Of a stretch of DNA of 64,000 nt, positions 45,737 to 53,877 are shown piece by piece (the stretch's first letter is position 1; each line of letters opens with the position of its first letter). The stretch lies in assembly GCF_039693965.1 (NCBI RefSeq), contig NZ_CP155576.1:744001-808000 (forward strand), written 5' to 3'. The stretch is from Moraxella sp. K1664 (GTDB taxonomy: Bacteria; Pseudomonadota; Gammaproteobacteria; Pseudomonadales; Moraxellaceae). The position numbers and the translations under genes are program-made. The notes under the pieces were generated by a model. The model worked only from the letters and a program-made list of their open reading frames with translations, made no database searches and was not told the origin of the DNA.

Positions 45737-46007
45737 ATAGGGCGTGTTGAACATTGATAACATTTTTATAAAAATAAGATGAAAATTTGACAATTTTAAT
45801 CAATTTTTGCATGAAAAATGGCTATCCGACCACTTAATTTAAAAAGTTAAGTTAAAATCTTAAAAACTTATATGGTTAAGTGGTCGGATTGTTTTTCTGC
45901 GTCAAAAACTTGTCTGATAGAATGACTATCAGCCTACGTTTTTTCCTTGAAAAACGGGCGATTTTTCCTATTTTTCATTGCAAATACCAATATTCAACAC
46001 GCCCTAA
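45737..46007. repeat. Possible MITE upstream of fabF, 20-bp inverted ends
   Basis: The ends ATAGGGCGTGTTGAACATTG (45737) and, in reverse complement, TTAGGGCGTGTTGAATATTG (to 46007) match at 18 of 20 bases. Inside is a second dyad, ATCCGACCACTTA (45824-45836) with TAAGTGGTCGGAT (45877-45889), followed by a T run. No coding frame. Together with flanks this 378-bp gap holds the promoter for fabF, not identified. Confidence 0.5.
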
Positions 46008-46040
46008 GCCAATTTGTAACAAAATTTTTAGGAAGATGCC

Positions 46041-47354
46041 ATGACTTCATTAGCACGCCCTGCCAAAACCCCACACCACGCACGCCCCGACCACGAACGG
46101 GTGGTCGTTACAGGCATGGGGGCGATTACCCCTGTGGGCAATGATTTGGACACCATTTGGGCAAACTTGACAAACGGCGTGAGCGGTATTCGTGCCATAC
46201 CTGATTTTGATGGCTGTGAGATGAGTGAATTTCGCTCTCGCATTGCAGGATTGGTTAAGGATTTTAATGCCAAAGAATTTTTGAACCCAAAAGAGATTCG
46301 CCGATTTGATGAATTCATACACTACGCCCAAATTGCCTCCGCTCAGGCCTTATACCATGCTGGCCTGATAACATGTGTCAAGGGTGACAGCTTGCCTGTC
46401 AATGTAGATGGCGAGCGTTTTGGTGTGGTCATGGGGTCAGGGATTGGCGGTGTACAAACCATTGAAAACAGCCGTGATACCTTGCGTGAACATGGAGCAA
46501 AAAAAGTCTCGCCCTTTATTATCCCAGGTTCCATCGTCAATATGCCTGCAGGACTCATCGCCATTCGCCACAACCTAAAAGGAGCGAACCTTGCCACATC
46601 GACCGCTTGCACCACGTCCACGCACGCCATCGGGCTTGGGGCAAGGCTCATCGCCTATGGCGACTTGGATGCAGTATTGGTGGGCGGTAGCGAGAAGGCA
46701 AGCACACCGCTTGGCATGTCAGGCTTTGGGGCGATGCACGCCCTATCCACTCGCAACGATGAACCCATCCGAGCCTCTCGCCCCTTTGATAAGGACAGAG
46801 ACGGCTTTGTGCTTGGGGACGGTGCAGGGGCATTGGTACTAGAAAGCCTCGCTCATGCCAAGGCTCGTGGGGCAACGATTTTGGCGGAAGTGGTCGGCTT
46901 TGGCATGAGCGATGACGCAAGCCACATCACCGCTCCCCCAACAGACGGTAATGGTGCTAAACGTGCCATGCAAAACGCCTTGACCGATGGCGGTATCTGT
47001 GCAGATAACATTGGCTATATCAACGCCCACGGCACAAGCACGCCCGCAGGGGACGTGGCGGAGAGCAGTGCCATCGAGAGCCTGTTTGGCAAGGATATTC
47101 TAGTCAGCTCCACCAAGTCCATGACAGGGCATTTGCTTGGGGCGGCAGGGGCGGTAGAAGCCATCTTTACCGTGCTTGCCTTACAACACCAAACCCTGCC
47201 CCCCACCATCAACCTAGACAACCCCGACCCTGCTTGTACGCTTGACTACATTCCCCACACGGCAAGGGCAGTAAATGGCGTGGATTATGCCATCTCTAAC
47301 AGCTTTGGCTTTGGCGGGACGAATGGCAGTTTGGTATTTGGGCGTTGGGCTTAG
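46041..47354 (+). CDS. fabF: Beta-ketoacyl-ACP synthase II
   Basis: Elongating condensing enzyme of fatty acid synthesis. 437 aa; the first 20 residues (MTSLARPAKTPHHARPDHER) extend beyond the usual start VVVTGMGAITPVG. Thiolase-fold catalytic triad: Cys in NLATSTACTTSTHAIG, His in YINAHGTSTPAGD, His in SSTKSMTGHLLGAAGAVE; C-terminal NSFGFGGTNGSLVF. AGGAAG precedes the ATG. Stands alone, with a symmetric terminator downstream. Confidence 0.94.
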   Translation: MTSLARPAKTPHHARPDHERVVVTGMGAITPVGNDLDTIWANLTNGVSGIRAIPDFDGCEMSEFRSRIAGLVKDFNAKEFLNPKEIRRFDEFIHYAQIASAQALYHAGLITCVKGDSLPVNVDGERFGVVMGSGIGGVQTIENSRDTLREHGAKKVSPFIIPGSIVNMPAGLIAIRHNLKGANLATSTACTTSTHAIGLGARLIAYGDLDAVLVGGSEKASTPLGMSGFGAMHALSTRNDEPIRASRPFDKDRDGFVLGDGAGALVLESLAHAKARGATILAEVVGFGMSDDASHITAPPTDGNGAKRAMQNALTDGGICADNIGYINAHGTSTPAGDVAESSAIESLFGKDILVSSTKSMTGHLLGAAGAVEAIFTVLALQHQTLPPTINLDNPDPACTLDYIPHTARAVNGVDYAISNSFGFGGTNGSLVFGRWA

Positions 47355-47372
47355 CGGGTTTTTATTTTCAAA

Positions 47373-47403
47373 AAAATACCAAAATATTAAATTTTGGTAT
47401 TTT
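47373..47403. terminator. Bidirectional terminator between fabF and a convergent gene
   Basis: Stem AAAATACCAAAAT / ATTTTGGTATTTT with a 5-base loop, A run on one side and T run on the other, serving both converging genes. Confidence 0.8.
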
Positions 47404-47408
47404 TGATA

Positions 47409-47765
47409 TCAGGAATTTTTGGAATGGTAATAATACAAATACGCCAATCCAATCGGTGCGATAAAAACAGCAAACACCCAACACAACATCATGGTCATGA
47501 GTTTGAAAAATAAGTATATCGGAGCAGGAAACATGAATAGGTTGTCGCCCAATACATAATCCACCACACTTTCATAAACAAATCTTGAATAAGGATACAG
47601 AAACTGCATGACCGTAAAAATAATCACAGTCATGATATCGCCAGCTTGAAAGCCTTTGCTAAACAGCATATAAAGTATCAAGCCATAAAAAATACAACCA
47701 AATAAGAAATGGCGGATATAATACTGCAACGACAATCCGCCAAAGGTTTTTGCGATAAAGTTCAT
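47409..47765 (-). CDS. Hypothetical membrane protein
   Basis: 118 aa from MNFIAKTFGGLSLQYYIRHF (47765; AGGAAG upstream). Three or four hydrophobic segments: HFLFGCIFYGLILYMLF, IMTVIIFTVMQFLYPY, YLFFKLMTMMLCWVFAVFI and PIGLAYLYYY. No family recognised. Converges on fabF; monocistronic. Confidence 0.65.
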   Translation of the reverse strand: MNFIAKTFGGLSLQYYIRHFLFGCIFYGLILYMLFSKGFQAGDIMTVIIFTVMQFLYPYSRFVYESVVDYVLGDNLFMFPAPIYLFFKLMTMMLCWVFAVFIAPIGLAYLYYYHSKNS

Positions 47766-47934
47766 TTTTAACTTCCTATTTTGCCCCAACTAATAATTTT
47801 AAACAGCTAGCAACAGCCACAAGCCCCTTGCTAAATGTTAGCAATCTTATTATAATCTATCCCTAATATTACACAACCAACCCCAAGTAACACCAAAAAC
47901 CCACTTTTAGGGATACATACAGGACAAGTAAGCC

Positions 47935-48318
47935 ATGCCATTACATGACAACATTCGTAAATTTAGAGAGCAAAAACAGTGGTCGCAAGAATACATGGCA
48001 GAACAGCTCGGACTGTCCAAAAACGGCTATGCCAAGATAGAGCGTGGCGAGAGTCGCCCAAGCCTTGATAGGTTGGAGCAGATTACGGCGGTGTTTGGGA
48101 TTGGCATGACCGATTTATTCAGTGATGAACGCCAAAGCATTTGCTTAATTAGTGAAAATAGCCAACACAGCTCCAATTATTATCATAGCGACAATGCCCT
48201 AATTTTGGAAAATGAGAAATTAAAATTAGCCCTTACCCACAAAGATGAACTACTCACCCAAAAGGACGAACAAATTACCCTATTAAAAAATATGGTTGCG
48301 GTGTTACAGTCATCTTAA
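47935..48318 (+). CDS. XRE-family helix-turn-helix regulator
   Basis: 127 aa. N-terminal HTH_3 domain (residues 5-60: NIRKFREQKQWSQEYMAEQL, LSKNGYAKIERGESRPSLD), then a linker and a C-terminal coiled-coil-like helix (NEKLKLALTHKDELLTQKDE) likely used for dimer formation. Such small stand-alone regulators often bind their own promoter. No toxin or phage gene accompanies it. Target unknown. Confidence 0.85.
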   Translation: MPLHDNIRKFREQKQWSQEYMAEQLGLSKNGYAKIERGESRPSLDRLEQITAVFGIGMTDLFSDERQSICLISENSQHSSNYYHSDNALILENEKLKLALTHKDELLTQKDEQITLLKNMVAVLQSS

Positions 48319-48389
48319 TTTACCATTTAACTCCCCTTTAATACGGATAATTTACAAGAATTATTCTCAATTCTCTTGTTTTTTGCTTA

Positions 48390-48412
48390 TTTTTGGTATA
48401 TTATAACATTTT
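48390..48412. promoter_or_regulatory. Candidate Zur-type operator before the second L36 gene
   Basis: GGTATATTATAACATTTT is a near-palindrome resembling gammaproteobacterial Zur boxes (TGTTATAnTATAACA); the right half TATAACATTT fits well, the left half less. It is 45 bases upstream of a zinc-independent type L36 gene, a known Zur-regulon gene in other bacteria. Confidence 0.45.
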
Positions 48413-48455
48413 ATTTATCCTAGGTTATTTATTCCAGCTCTGACAGGAGAGTATC

Positions 48456-48596
48456 ATGCAAGTACTATCATCACTCAAATCCGCCAAAACTCGCCACGAA
48501 GATTGCCAAGTGGTTCGCTGTCGTGGTCGCACCTTTGTCATTTGTAAATCCAATCCCCGTTTTAAAGCCGTACAAGGCGGTAAAAAACGCAAATAA
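48456..48596 (+). CDS. ykgO: 50S ribosomal protein L36, type B (YkgO-like)
   Basis: 46-aa basic protein: [20 protein letters not shown], then [16 protein letters not shown] and [10 protein letters not shown]. It is of the longer paralogue type (E. coli YkgO) rather than the 38-aa zinc-ribbon L36. In other bacteria this paralogue replaces the zinc-binding form under zinc shortage. It retains three Cys (positions 17, 22, 30), not the full four-ligand site. Shine-Dalgarno AGGAGAG lies 6 bases before the ATG; terminator follows. Confidence 0.92.
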   Translation: MQVLSSLKSAKTRHEDCQVVRCRGRTFVICKSNPRFKAVQGGKKRK

Positions 48597-48615
48597 TTGG
48601 GTGTTATGTCTCCCG

Positions 48616-48642
48616 AACCGCTCTTTATGGGGCGGTTTTTTT
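48616..48642 (+). terminator. Terminator of the L36 gene
   Basis: AACCGC stem with GCGGTT, then T7, 20 bases after the stop. Confidence 0.75.
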
Positions 48643-48694
48643 GTAATTACTTATGTTAAAATGTCGCTGTTTTGTACAGATGGGCGGGCTTGCG

Positions 48695-48723
48695 TTGTCA
48701 AGGGCGGGTTATTTTGTTATGAT
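48695..48723 (+). promoter_or_regulatory. Promoter of the lipoprotein gene
   Basis: TTGTCA (48695-48700), 17-base spacer, TATGAT (48718-48723); 40 bases upstream of the ATG. Confidence 0.65.
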
Positions 48724-48763
48724 AATCGTGTTTATACTACACTCCCTTTATTAGGAAAATATT

Positions 48764-49222
48764 ATGAAAATCAAAGCCTTATCTTTGTTAGCTCTAACTA
48801 CCTTTGCCCTAAGTGCCTGCGTGAGCACCACCGGCACCAACAACGCAACGCCCAACGTATATAGCACCACACAAGGCGGACAAACGGTCAATATTGACGT
48901 CTCTGAGCTTGGCGGCTTGCAAGGGGCATTTAACAACGCTCTATCCCAAGCCGTTGGCGAACTCAAAAAGCCGACCGTACTAACCAACATCACCAATTTC
49001 ACCACCGAGCGCAAGACAGTGCAAGGCAAAGAATACGCCATGCTCTACTTTCACACCGCCGATGGTAAGGTGTATATCGGGCGTGCCAATCCTGCCGACC
49101 TAACCCAAGAGAAAATTGACCGCTTTAAAAAGGTCAAAGGGGCAACGGTCATCGGGGCTATCCCTGCACAAGGTCAGCCGAACCACTTTGTCATTCGTGA
49201 TATTAAGGATTTTGTGTATTAA
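48764..49222 (+). CDS. Putative outer-membrane lipoprotein
   Basis: 152 aa with a lipoprotein signal: MKIKALSLLALTTFALSAC, Cys at residue 19, so the mature chain would be lipidated. The rest is soluble, with VNIDVSELGGLQGAFNNAL, a central TEFTTER-like segment (ITNFTTERKTVQGKEYAML) and AIPAQGQPNHFVIRDIKDFV. No domain family recognised. AGGAAA precedes the start. Role unknown; envelope location is well supported. Confidence 0.75.
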   Translation: MKIKALSLLALTTFALSACVSTTGTNNATPNVYSTTQGGQTVNIDVSELGGLQGAFNNALSQAVGELKKPTVLTNITNFTTERKTVQGKEYAMLYFHTADGKVYIGRANPADLTQEKIDRFKKVKGATVIGAIPAQGQPNHFVIRDIKDFVY

Positions 49223-49339
49223 TAGATGGATTAAAGGCATGGGGCAACTCATGCCTTTTTAACATTAAATTTAATTTTCAAATTGGACTTTAACACCAAC
49301 TAAAATAACCAACACACCAACCACAAGGAGCGACAAGCC

Positions 49340-49804
49340 ATGAGCCAGTCAGACATTTTTAGCACACTCATTCATCATCACGACATTCAGCGTAAACTGT
49401 GCCAAGATTTTCAACGTGCCATTAGCCAACAAGACCGCCCCAAAGCCGAAAGTGCTTTTATTCCCCTAAAAAATGAGCTAGAAGCCCACGCCGCCGCCGA
49501 AGAGCGTCATCTGTATGTGCCTGTGATGGCATTTGATGACGGGTTAGAACTCTCTCGCCACGCCATTGCTGAACATCATGAGATGGACGAGATGATGGCG
49601 GTGCTGTCCGATGGACGAACAGGGGACGAGCGGTTTTTTAAGACAGCACAAGAGCTTATTGATGAGACCTTGCACCATTTAAAAGAAGAAGAAAATGAGT
49701 TTTTTAAAGAAGCCAGAAAACTGCTTGACAAACCCACCCAAGAGCGACTGGGCAAGTTATATCAAGCCGAACATCAGGCATTTGAAGATAAGCATGGGGA
49801 GTGA
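49340..49804 (+). CDS. Hemerythrin-like (HHE domain) protein
   Basis: 154-aa all-helical protein with the iron-ligand pattern of HHE domains: LIHHHDIQRKLCQDFQRA, His/Glu in LEAHAAAEERHLYVPVM near residue 52, HAIAEHHEMDEMMAVL near 75, and HHLKEEENEFFKEARKLL near 115. Family members bind O2, NO or iron; the role here is not known. ATG preceded by AAGGAG. Confidence 0.85.
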   Translation: MSQSDIFSTLIHHHDIQRKLCQDFQRAISQQDRPKAESAFIPLKNELEAHAAAEERHLYVPVMAFDDGLELSRHAIAEHHEMDEMMAVLSDGRTGDERFFKTAQELIDETLHHLKEEENEFFKEARKLLDKPTQERLGKLYQAEHQAFEDKHGE

Positions 49805-49853
49805 TTGTTTTACAATGCAGACCCAAACCGCTTTAAAAATGGTAAAATAACCC

Positions 49854-50104
49854 ATGAATTTTGACATCATACCACCCATTACTGGTAAAGATTGCTTTGC
49901 CAAAATGGGTGCTATCAGAGACATTAACCGCCTAAAACGACCTATGGCGGAACTAATTGGAAAAAATGCAAGGGCTTTTGCCTTGTCAAAATAAACAACG
50001 AAGTCTATGAAGCCGAAATCCATTGGTACGAATATCATGGCATTGGTGCGGTTGAGTATATACTCAATTCATATCAAAACCATACAAAAAACCGTTCGCC
50101 CTGA
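49854..50104 (+). pseudogene. Frameshifted small gene of unknown function
   Basis: Frame 1 (49854-49994) reads MNFDIIPPITGKDCFAKMGA and ends after 46 codons. A second frame then gives CKGFCLVKINNEVYEAEIHW and YEYHGIGAVEYILNS, and runs into the REP-like repeat at 50094 to stop at 50102. Together they look like one gene of about 80 aa disrupted by a base change near 49970. Family not recognised. Confidence 0.5.
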
Positions 50105-50169
50105 GCTTGTCGAAGGGTAACGGTTTTTCCTTATCATGGTTCGACAAGCTCACCACGAACGAAAAAACC
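50087..50169. repeat. REP-like repeat, intact copy outside the his operon
   Basis: ACCGTTCGCCCTGAGCTTGT, inner loop with AACGGTTTTTCC, then GGTTCGACAAGCTCACCACG and AACGAAAAAACC. Contains the IS110 target GTTCGCCCTGAGC (50094-50106), unoccupied. Confidence 0.8.
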
Positions 50170-50218
50170 TTTGTTGTGTTTTGAATAGAATTCACTATAA
50201 AATCAAAAGGTTACTATC

Positions 50219-50431
50219 ATGAAATGGTTGTTGTGCATTAATAATAAAGACTACCCTGCCAGTTTGGAAGCCATGAAACTTTACAAACAGCTAGACGACC
50301 CAACCGCAGAGCAGTTGGGCATGGTGCGAATCATCGATGAAAGTGGGGAAGATTATCTGTATGCCAATTCCCTATTTATCCAAGTGCCTGCCGTCTTTGG
50401 CAATCACATAGACATGGCTTTATCCGTCTAG
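50219..50431 (+). CDS. Small conserved-looking protein, function unknown
   Basis: 70 aa, MKWLLCINNKDYPASLEAMK then QLDDPTAEQLGMVRIIDESG and EDYLYANSLFIQVPAVFG. Soluble, acidic C-terminal half. The codon pattern and the ordered layout suggest a real gene; start supported by AAAAGG 8 bases upstream. No family recognised. Confidence 0.6.
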   Translation: MKWLLCINNKDYPASLEAMKLYKQLDDPTAEQLGMVRIIDESGEDYLYANSLFIQVPAVFGNHIDMALSV

Positions 50432-50470
50432 TGCTGGACTTATTGAGTTGCCAAACAACCTTGCAAAGCG

Positions 50471-51193
50471 TTAAATCTGCCGATACACTTCATTAAACGG
50501 CACACGAAACCGCTCGCCCCATACACCCTGCTCGCTACGCAGACCGCACGACACCACCATGTTAATCTCGGCGGTGGCAGGCAGTCTAAGCAGGGTCTTT
50601 ATCATCGCCCCGTCAAAGCCCTCCATGGGACAAGTATCAAGCCCACGCTCACTCATGGCAAGCATGAACGTCTGAGCGACCAGCCCGCAACTTTTGTGCA
50701 TGACGATGCGAATGTCATCTTTTGAGACGTCCTTTTGCATGGGGCGAACCTTTGAGATGGCACACGCCACGCCCTTTCTTGCCGTCCCCACCAGTGGCAC
50801 ATCTTGGGTGTAGAGCAGGGGCATGAGCCGATTATAATAATGGTCAAACTTCTTAATGCGTCTGTCCACCTTATGAGCAGGGCTATATGTACGCACGTTT
50901 TCACGCTCAAAGGCAAATACCGATGTGGCACGCTGTCTGTGCAAATCAGGGCGTATCACGAACACCACCATTTGGTCGGCGGTCGTGGCAGAGCTTTGGG
51001 ATAGGCAGGCTTTGGCGAGTGTGGCGAGTGTGGCTTTATCGGTGATGTGATAGCACTCGTACAGTTGCATATTAGAGCTGGTCGGGGCAAGTGTGGCAAG
51101 GGCTAGGCAGTCCTTGACGATGTTGGGGTCAATCGGCGTGGGTAAGTACTCACGCACGGCACGGCGATGGTGCAAGATGTCAGATAGGCTCAT
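50471..51193 (-). CDS. Nitroreductase-family protein
   Basis: FMN-dependent NAD(P)H oxidoreductase fold, 240 aa. N-terminal ILHHRRAVREYLPTPIDP with the FMN-phosphate-binding Arg residues, TLAPTSSNMQLYECYHI near residue 35, and GLVAQTFMLAMSERGLDTCP-like helix near 170 with PMEGFD, then a C-terminal MVVSCGLRSEQGVWGERFRVP. Substrate not predictable. Single gene, convergent with the 70-aa gene. Confidence 0.85.
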   Translation of the reverse strand: MSLSDILHHRRAVREYLPTPIDPNIVKDCLALATLAPTSSNMQLYECYHITDKATLATLAKACLSQSSATTADQMVVFVIRPDLHRQRATSVFAFERENVRTYSPAHKVDRRIKKFDHYYNRLMPLLYTQDVPLVGTARKGVACAISKVRPMQKDVSKDDIRIVMHKSCGLVAQTFMLAMSERGLDTCPMEGFDGAMIKTLLRLPATAEINMVVSCGLRSEQGVWGERFRVPFNEVYRQI

Positions 51194-51266
51194 AATCTAA
51201 GTCTGTTGGATGTGAAATAAATATTATAGCATGGTTGATGCGGTGATGATTTGGCATTTTTGCATA

Positions 51267-51291
51267 AAAAAGGGCGAATTATTCCGCCCTA
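51267..51291 (-). terminator. Terminator of the CNNM-type membrane protein gene
   Basis: On the minus strand AGGGCG-GAATAATT-CGCCCT followed by T6. Confidence 0.7.
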
Positions 51292-51326
51292 ATACTTTTT
51301 AAACATCTTCAAAAATGCATATCGCC

Positions 51327-52652
51327 CTACATCCAGTCCCTATCCGCCACTTCTTCGACATCACTTGGCAGACGAGTTACCAGCACTTGGTCAATCTTAT
51401 AATGGTCAATGTCCACCACTTCAAATTTTAGATTTTCATGCACCACAAAATCGGCAGGGCGTGGAATCTTTCGCAAGCGATACATGATAAAGCCCGCCAA
51501 CGTCTCATAATGATCCCAATCTTCAAACTCCACCACATCAAGGGCGTGCTTGACATCATCAATGGGCGTGCTACCGTCAATAAGCCAAGAATTTTCATCA
51601 CGGCGGATAATCTGCTGTTCTTCTTCAATGGGCGACCCCCAGTCTCCCATGACCGTCATCATGATGTCGGACAATGTGATGACCCCGACCACCCACGCAT
51701 ATTCGTTGATGACGACCGCAAATTTTTCTTTACTGGCACGAAATTTATCCAAAAGCTCAGAAAGGGTTAGCGTATCAGGGATAATCAGCACGTTACGAAT
51801 GGTAGATTCGTTAAGCTGTACAAAAGATTGGTTGTTGAGCAGTCTTACCAAAATGTCCTTGGTGTCGACATAGCCGATGACTTGGTCAATGGTCTCATTG
51901 CACACCAAAAATTTGGAATACGGAAACTCGGCTATCTTTTGTCGCATGGACTCTTCGGACTCGCCCAAGGTAAAATACACCACATCTTCACGCACGGTCA
52001 TCGATGACGGCACAGTACGCTCTTCTAGCTCAAAGACATTTTCAATAAAATGCTGTTCTTGTTGCAGCACCACACCTGCTTCTGCCCCTGCATCCATAAT
52101 GGCGGAAACGTCATCAAAGGTAATGCTCTCTTCTCGCACGGTATTGATTTTGAACAGGCGAAACGTGGCGTTGGCAATGCCATTGATAACCCACACAAGC
52201 GGTTTGACCACCTTGATGACCACGAGCATGGGATTGATGACCGCTAGGGCGACCTTTTCGGGGTTTATCATCGCAATGCGTTTGGGAATCAAATCAGCAT
52301 ATAGGATAAAAATCAGCGTTACCACCGCAAAGCTCGTAAAAAAGGCGATGCTCTCTGTCCATTGCCCTTGATAAAACTGTCCGATAAACTGGGCAAAATA
52401 AGGACGCAACGCCCCTTCCCCCACCGAACCGCCAAGAATAGCAACGGCGTTTAGACCGATTTGACTTGTCGCAAAAAAGTCCGCCGAATTTTCTTGCAAA
52501 TCCATGATTTTGTCGGCACGATTGTCGCCCCCTTCGGAGATGAGTTTTAATTTCAATTTTCTTGCCCCTGCCAAGGCAATTTCAGAAATTGAAAAAAAAC
52601 TTGACACCAATATCAATATGGCGATTAAAAATAAATGTTGTAATAAATCCAT
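51327..52652 (-). CDS. CNNM/CorC-type hemolysin-family membrane protein
   Basis: 441 aa from ATG 52652 (MDLLQHLFLIAILILVSSFF; a TTG four codons earlier is possible). N-terminal CNNM/DUF21 domain with membrane segments (SSFFSISEIALAGARKLKL; FFTSFAVVTLIFILYADLIP with IPKRIA), then two CBS domains (about 205-325: MTVREDVVYFTLGESEESM; VINEYAWVVGVITLSDIM) and a C-terminal CorC/HlyC transporter-associated domain (WLIDGSTPIDDVKHAL to RLPSD). Family members are linked to Mg/Co efflux or tolerance; the hemolysin name is historic. Confidence 0.9.
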   Translation of the reverse strand: MDLLQHLFLIAILILVSSFFSISEIALAGARKLKLKLISEGGDNRADKIMDLQENSADFFATSQIGLNAVAILGGSVGEGALRPYFAQFIGQFYQGQWTESIAFFTSFAVVTLIFILYADLIPKRIAMINPEKVALAVINPMLVVIKVVKPLVWVINGIANATFRLFKINTVREESITFDDVSAIMDAGAEAGVVLQQEQHFIENVFELEERTVPSSMTVREDVVYFTLGESEESMRQKIAEFPYSKFLVCNETIDQVIGYVDTKDILVRLLNNQSFVQLNESTIRNVLIIPDTLTLSELLDKFRASKEKFAVVINEYAWVVGVITLSDIMMTVMGDWGSPIEEEQQIIRRDENSWLIDGSTPIDDVKHALDVVEFEDWDHYETLAGFIMYRLRKIPRPADFVVHENLKFEVVDIDHYKIDQVLVTRLPSDVEEVADRDWM

Positions 52653-52711
52653 GTGAATGCTCAAAATGTTTTGTCATAATTTACCCTGCTCTCAACCTTA
52701 TAAGTCGTATG

Positions 52712-52783
52712 GTAGGGTGCGTACCACGCACCTTTTGAGTAGAAAATCTTATTGGTGCGTGATACGCACCTTACTGCCAATGG
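52712..52783. repeat. GTGCGT-type palindromic repeat, copy 1
   Basis: About 72 bases: GGTGCGTACCACGCACC, spacer, GGTGCGTGATACGCACC, TTACTGCC. Its reverse complement aligns along the full length with 53744-53815, so the two copies are inverted and flank the SDR gene. Confidence 0.75.
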
Positions 52784-52880
52784 GTGTATTTTAAAGCTAA
52801 ATGATTATAAGATTAGGATTTGGGTATTTTTATAGTTTATCAATTTTCGTTTAAATTTCAAGTACAAAGACGTACGCCCA

Positions 52881-52904
52881 CAAAAAAGGGCGAACGCTCG
52901 CCCT
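52881..52904 (-). terminator. Terminator of the SDR gene
   Basis: Minus strand AGGGCGAGCGTTCGCCCT followed by T6; 4-7 bases past the stop. Confidence 0.75.
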
Positions 52905-52908
52905 GATG

Positions 52909-53667
52909 TTATTTGGGTTGGCAATGTATTACTTGCCCTTTTATTCCGCTTGCCATGTCGGTCATGAGATACACATAGGCAGGCATGATGTCTTCGGGTG
53001 TTTTTAGGGTCAAAGGATTCTCCCCTGGAAAGGCGTGGGCTCTCATGTTGGTGCGAGTCGCCCCTGGGTTGATACAGTTAAACCGCAAAGCAGTGTGGTT
53101 TTTGGTCTCTTCGGTAAAAATGGTACTCATGCCTTCTATCATCTGTTTGGATAAGGCATACGCCCCCCAAAAGGGTCGTACTTTTGCCACGCCAGAGCTT
53201 GTAAACACCACCGAACCACTGGGGGCGGACATCAGTAGTGGAAACAGAGCTTGGGTGAGCATAAACACGGCTGTGGCATTGACGTGTATGACCTGCTCAA
53301 AGGTAATGGGGTCATACATCTCCAAAGGTGTCAATGCCCCAAGCACGCCTGCATTATGTAGCACGCCGTCTAGTCGCCCAAACTCTTTTTGAATCAGGGT
53401 CGCAAGCTCATTCATCTGGGCAAAGCTCGCCTTTTCTAAGTCCATGGGCAAAATGGCGGGCGTGGCAAGTCCCAAGCTCTCTATCTCATCATAGACCGCT
53501 TCTAGCTTGGACTGCGTTTTGCCAAGCAGAAGTACAGTCGCCCCACATTTGGCATAGGTTAGGCTTGCTACCTTGCCAATGCCGTCTCCTGCCCCTGTTA
53601 CTAGAATAATCTTGTCGGCTAGGCTGTTGGCGGTTGGGGTGTAATTTAAAATGTCTGGTGTCGTCAT
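52909..53667 (-). CDS. SDR-family oxidoreductase (YciK-like)
   Basis: 252-aa Rossmann-fold short-chain dehydrogenase. NAD(P) motif ILVTGAGDGIGKVASLTYAK near residue 21, VLHNAGVLGALTPLEMYDP (NAG motif) near 98, Ser in VVFTSSGVAKVRPFWGAYAL with YxxxK (YALSK) near 175, and CINPGATRTNMRAHAFPG near 205. The N-terminal DILNYTPTANSLADKIILV and overall pattern recall E. coli YciK. Substrate unknown. Gene flanked by inverted GTGCGT repeats. Confidence 0.85.
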   Translation of the reverse strand: MTTPDILNYTPTANSLADKIILVTGAGDGIGKVASLTYAKCGATVLLLGKTQSKLEAVYDEIESLGLATPAILPMDLEKASFAQMNELATLIQKEFGRLDGVLHNAGVLGALTPLEMYDPITFEQVIHVNATAVFMLTQALFPLLMSAPSGSVVFTSSGVAKVRPFWGAYALSKQMIEGMSTIFTEETKNHTALRFNCINPGATRTNMRAHAFPGENPLTLKTPEDIMPAYVYLMTDMASGIKGQVIHCQPK

Positions 53668-53743
53668 GGTTGGGTACTGATTTGTTTTGTTAAGAGAAAA
53701 TTAAAATATGGTTAAATTTAAATAATTTTATGCTTGCTTAACG

Positions 53744-53815
53744 GCAGTAAAGTGCGTATGACGCACCAATCAGATTTTTCATTTAAAAGGTGTGTGGTAC
53801 GCATATTTTAAATGA
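53744..53815. repeat. GTGCGT-type palindromic repeat, copy 2 (inverted)
   Basis: CGGCAGTAAAGTGCGTATGA, CGCACCAATCAG, spacer, AAAAGGTGTGTGGTACGCAT. Inverted relative to 52712; a decayed third copy is at 26861-26910. Confidence 0.72.
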
Positions 53816-53877
53816 AAAATTAAAAAGCGGTTAAATTTTCATCATTTTAAAATTGGCATTGTCAAATTGGCAACGGC

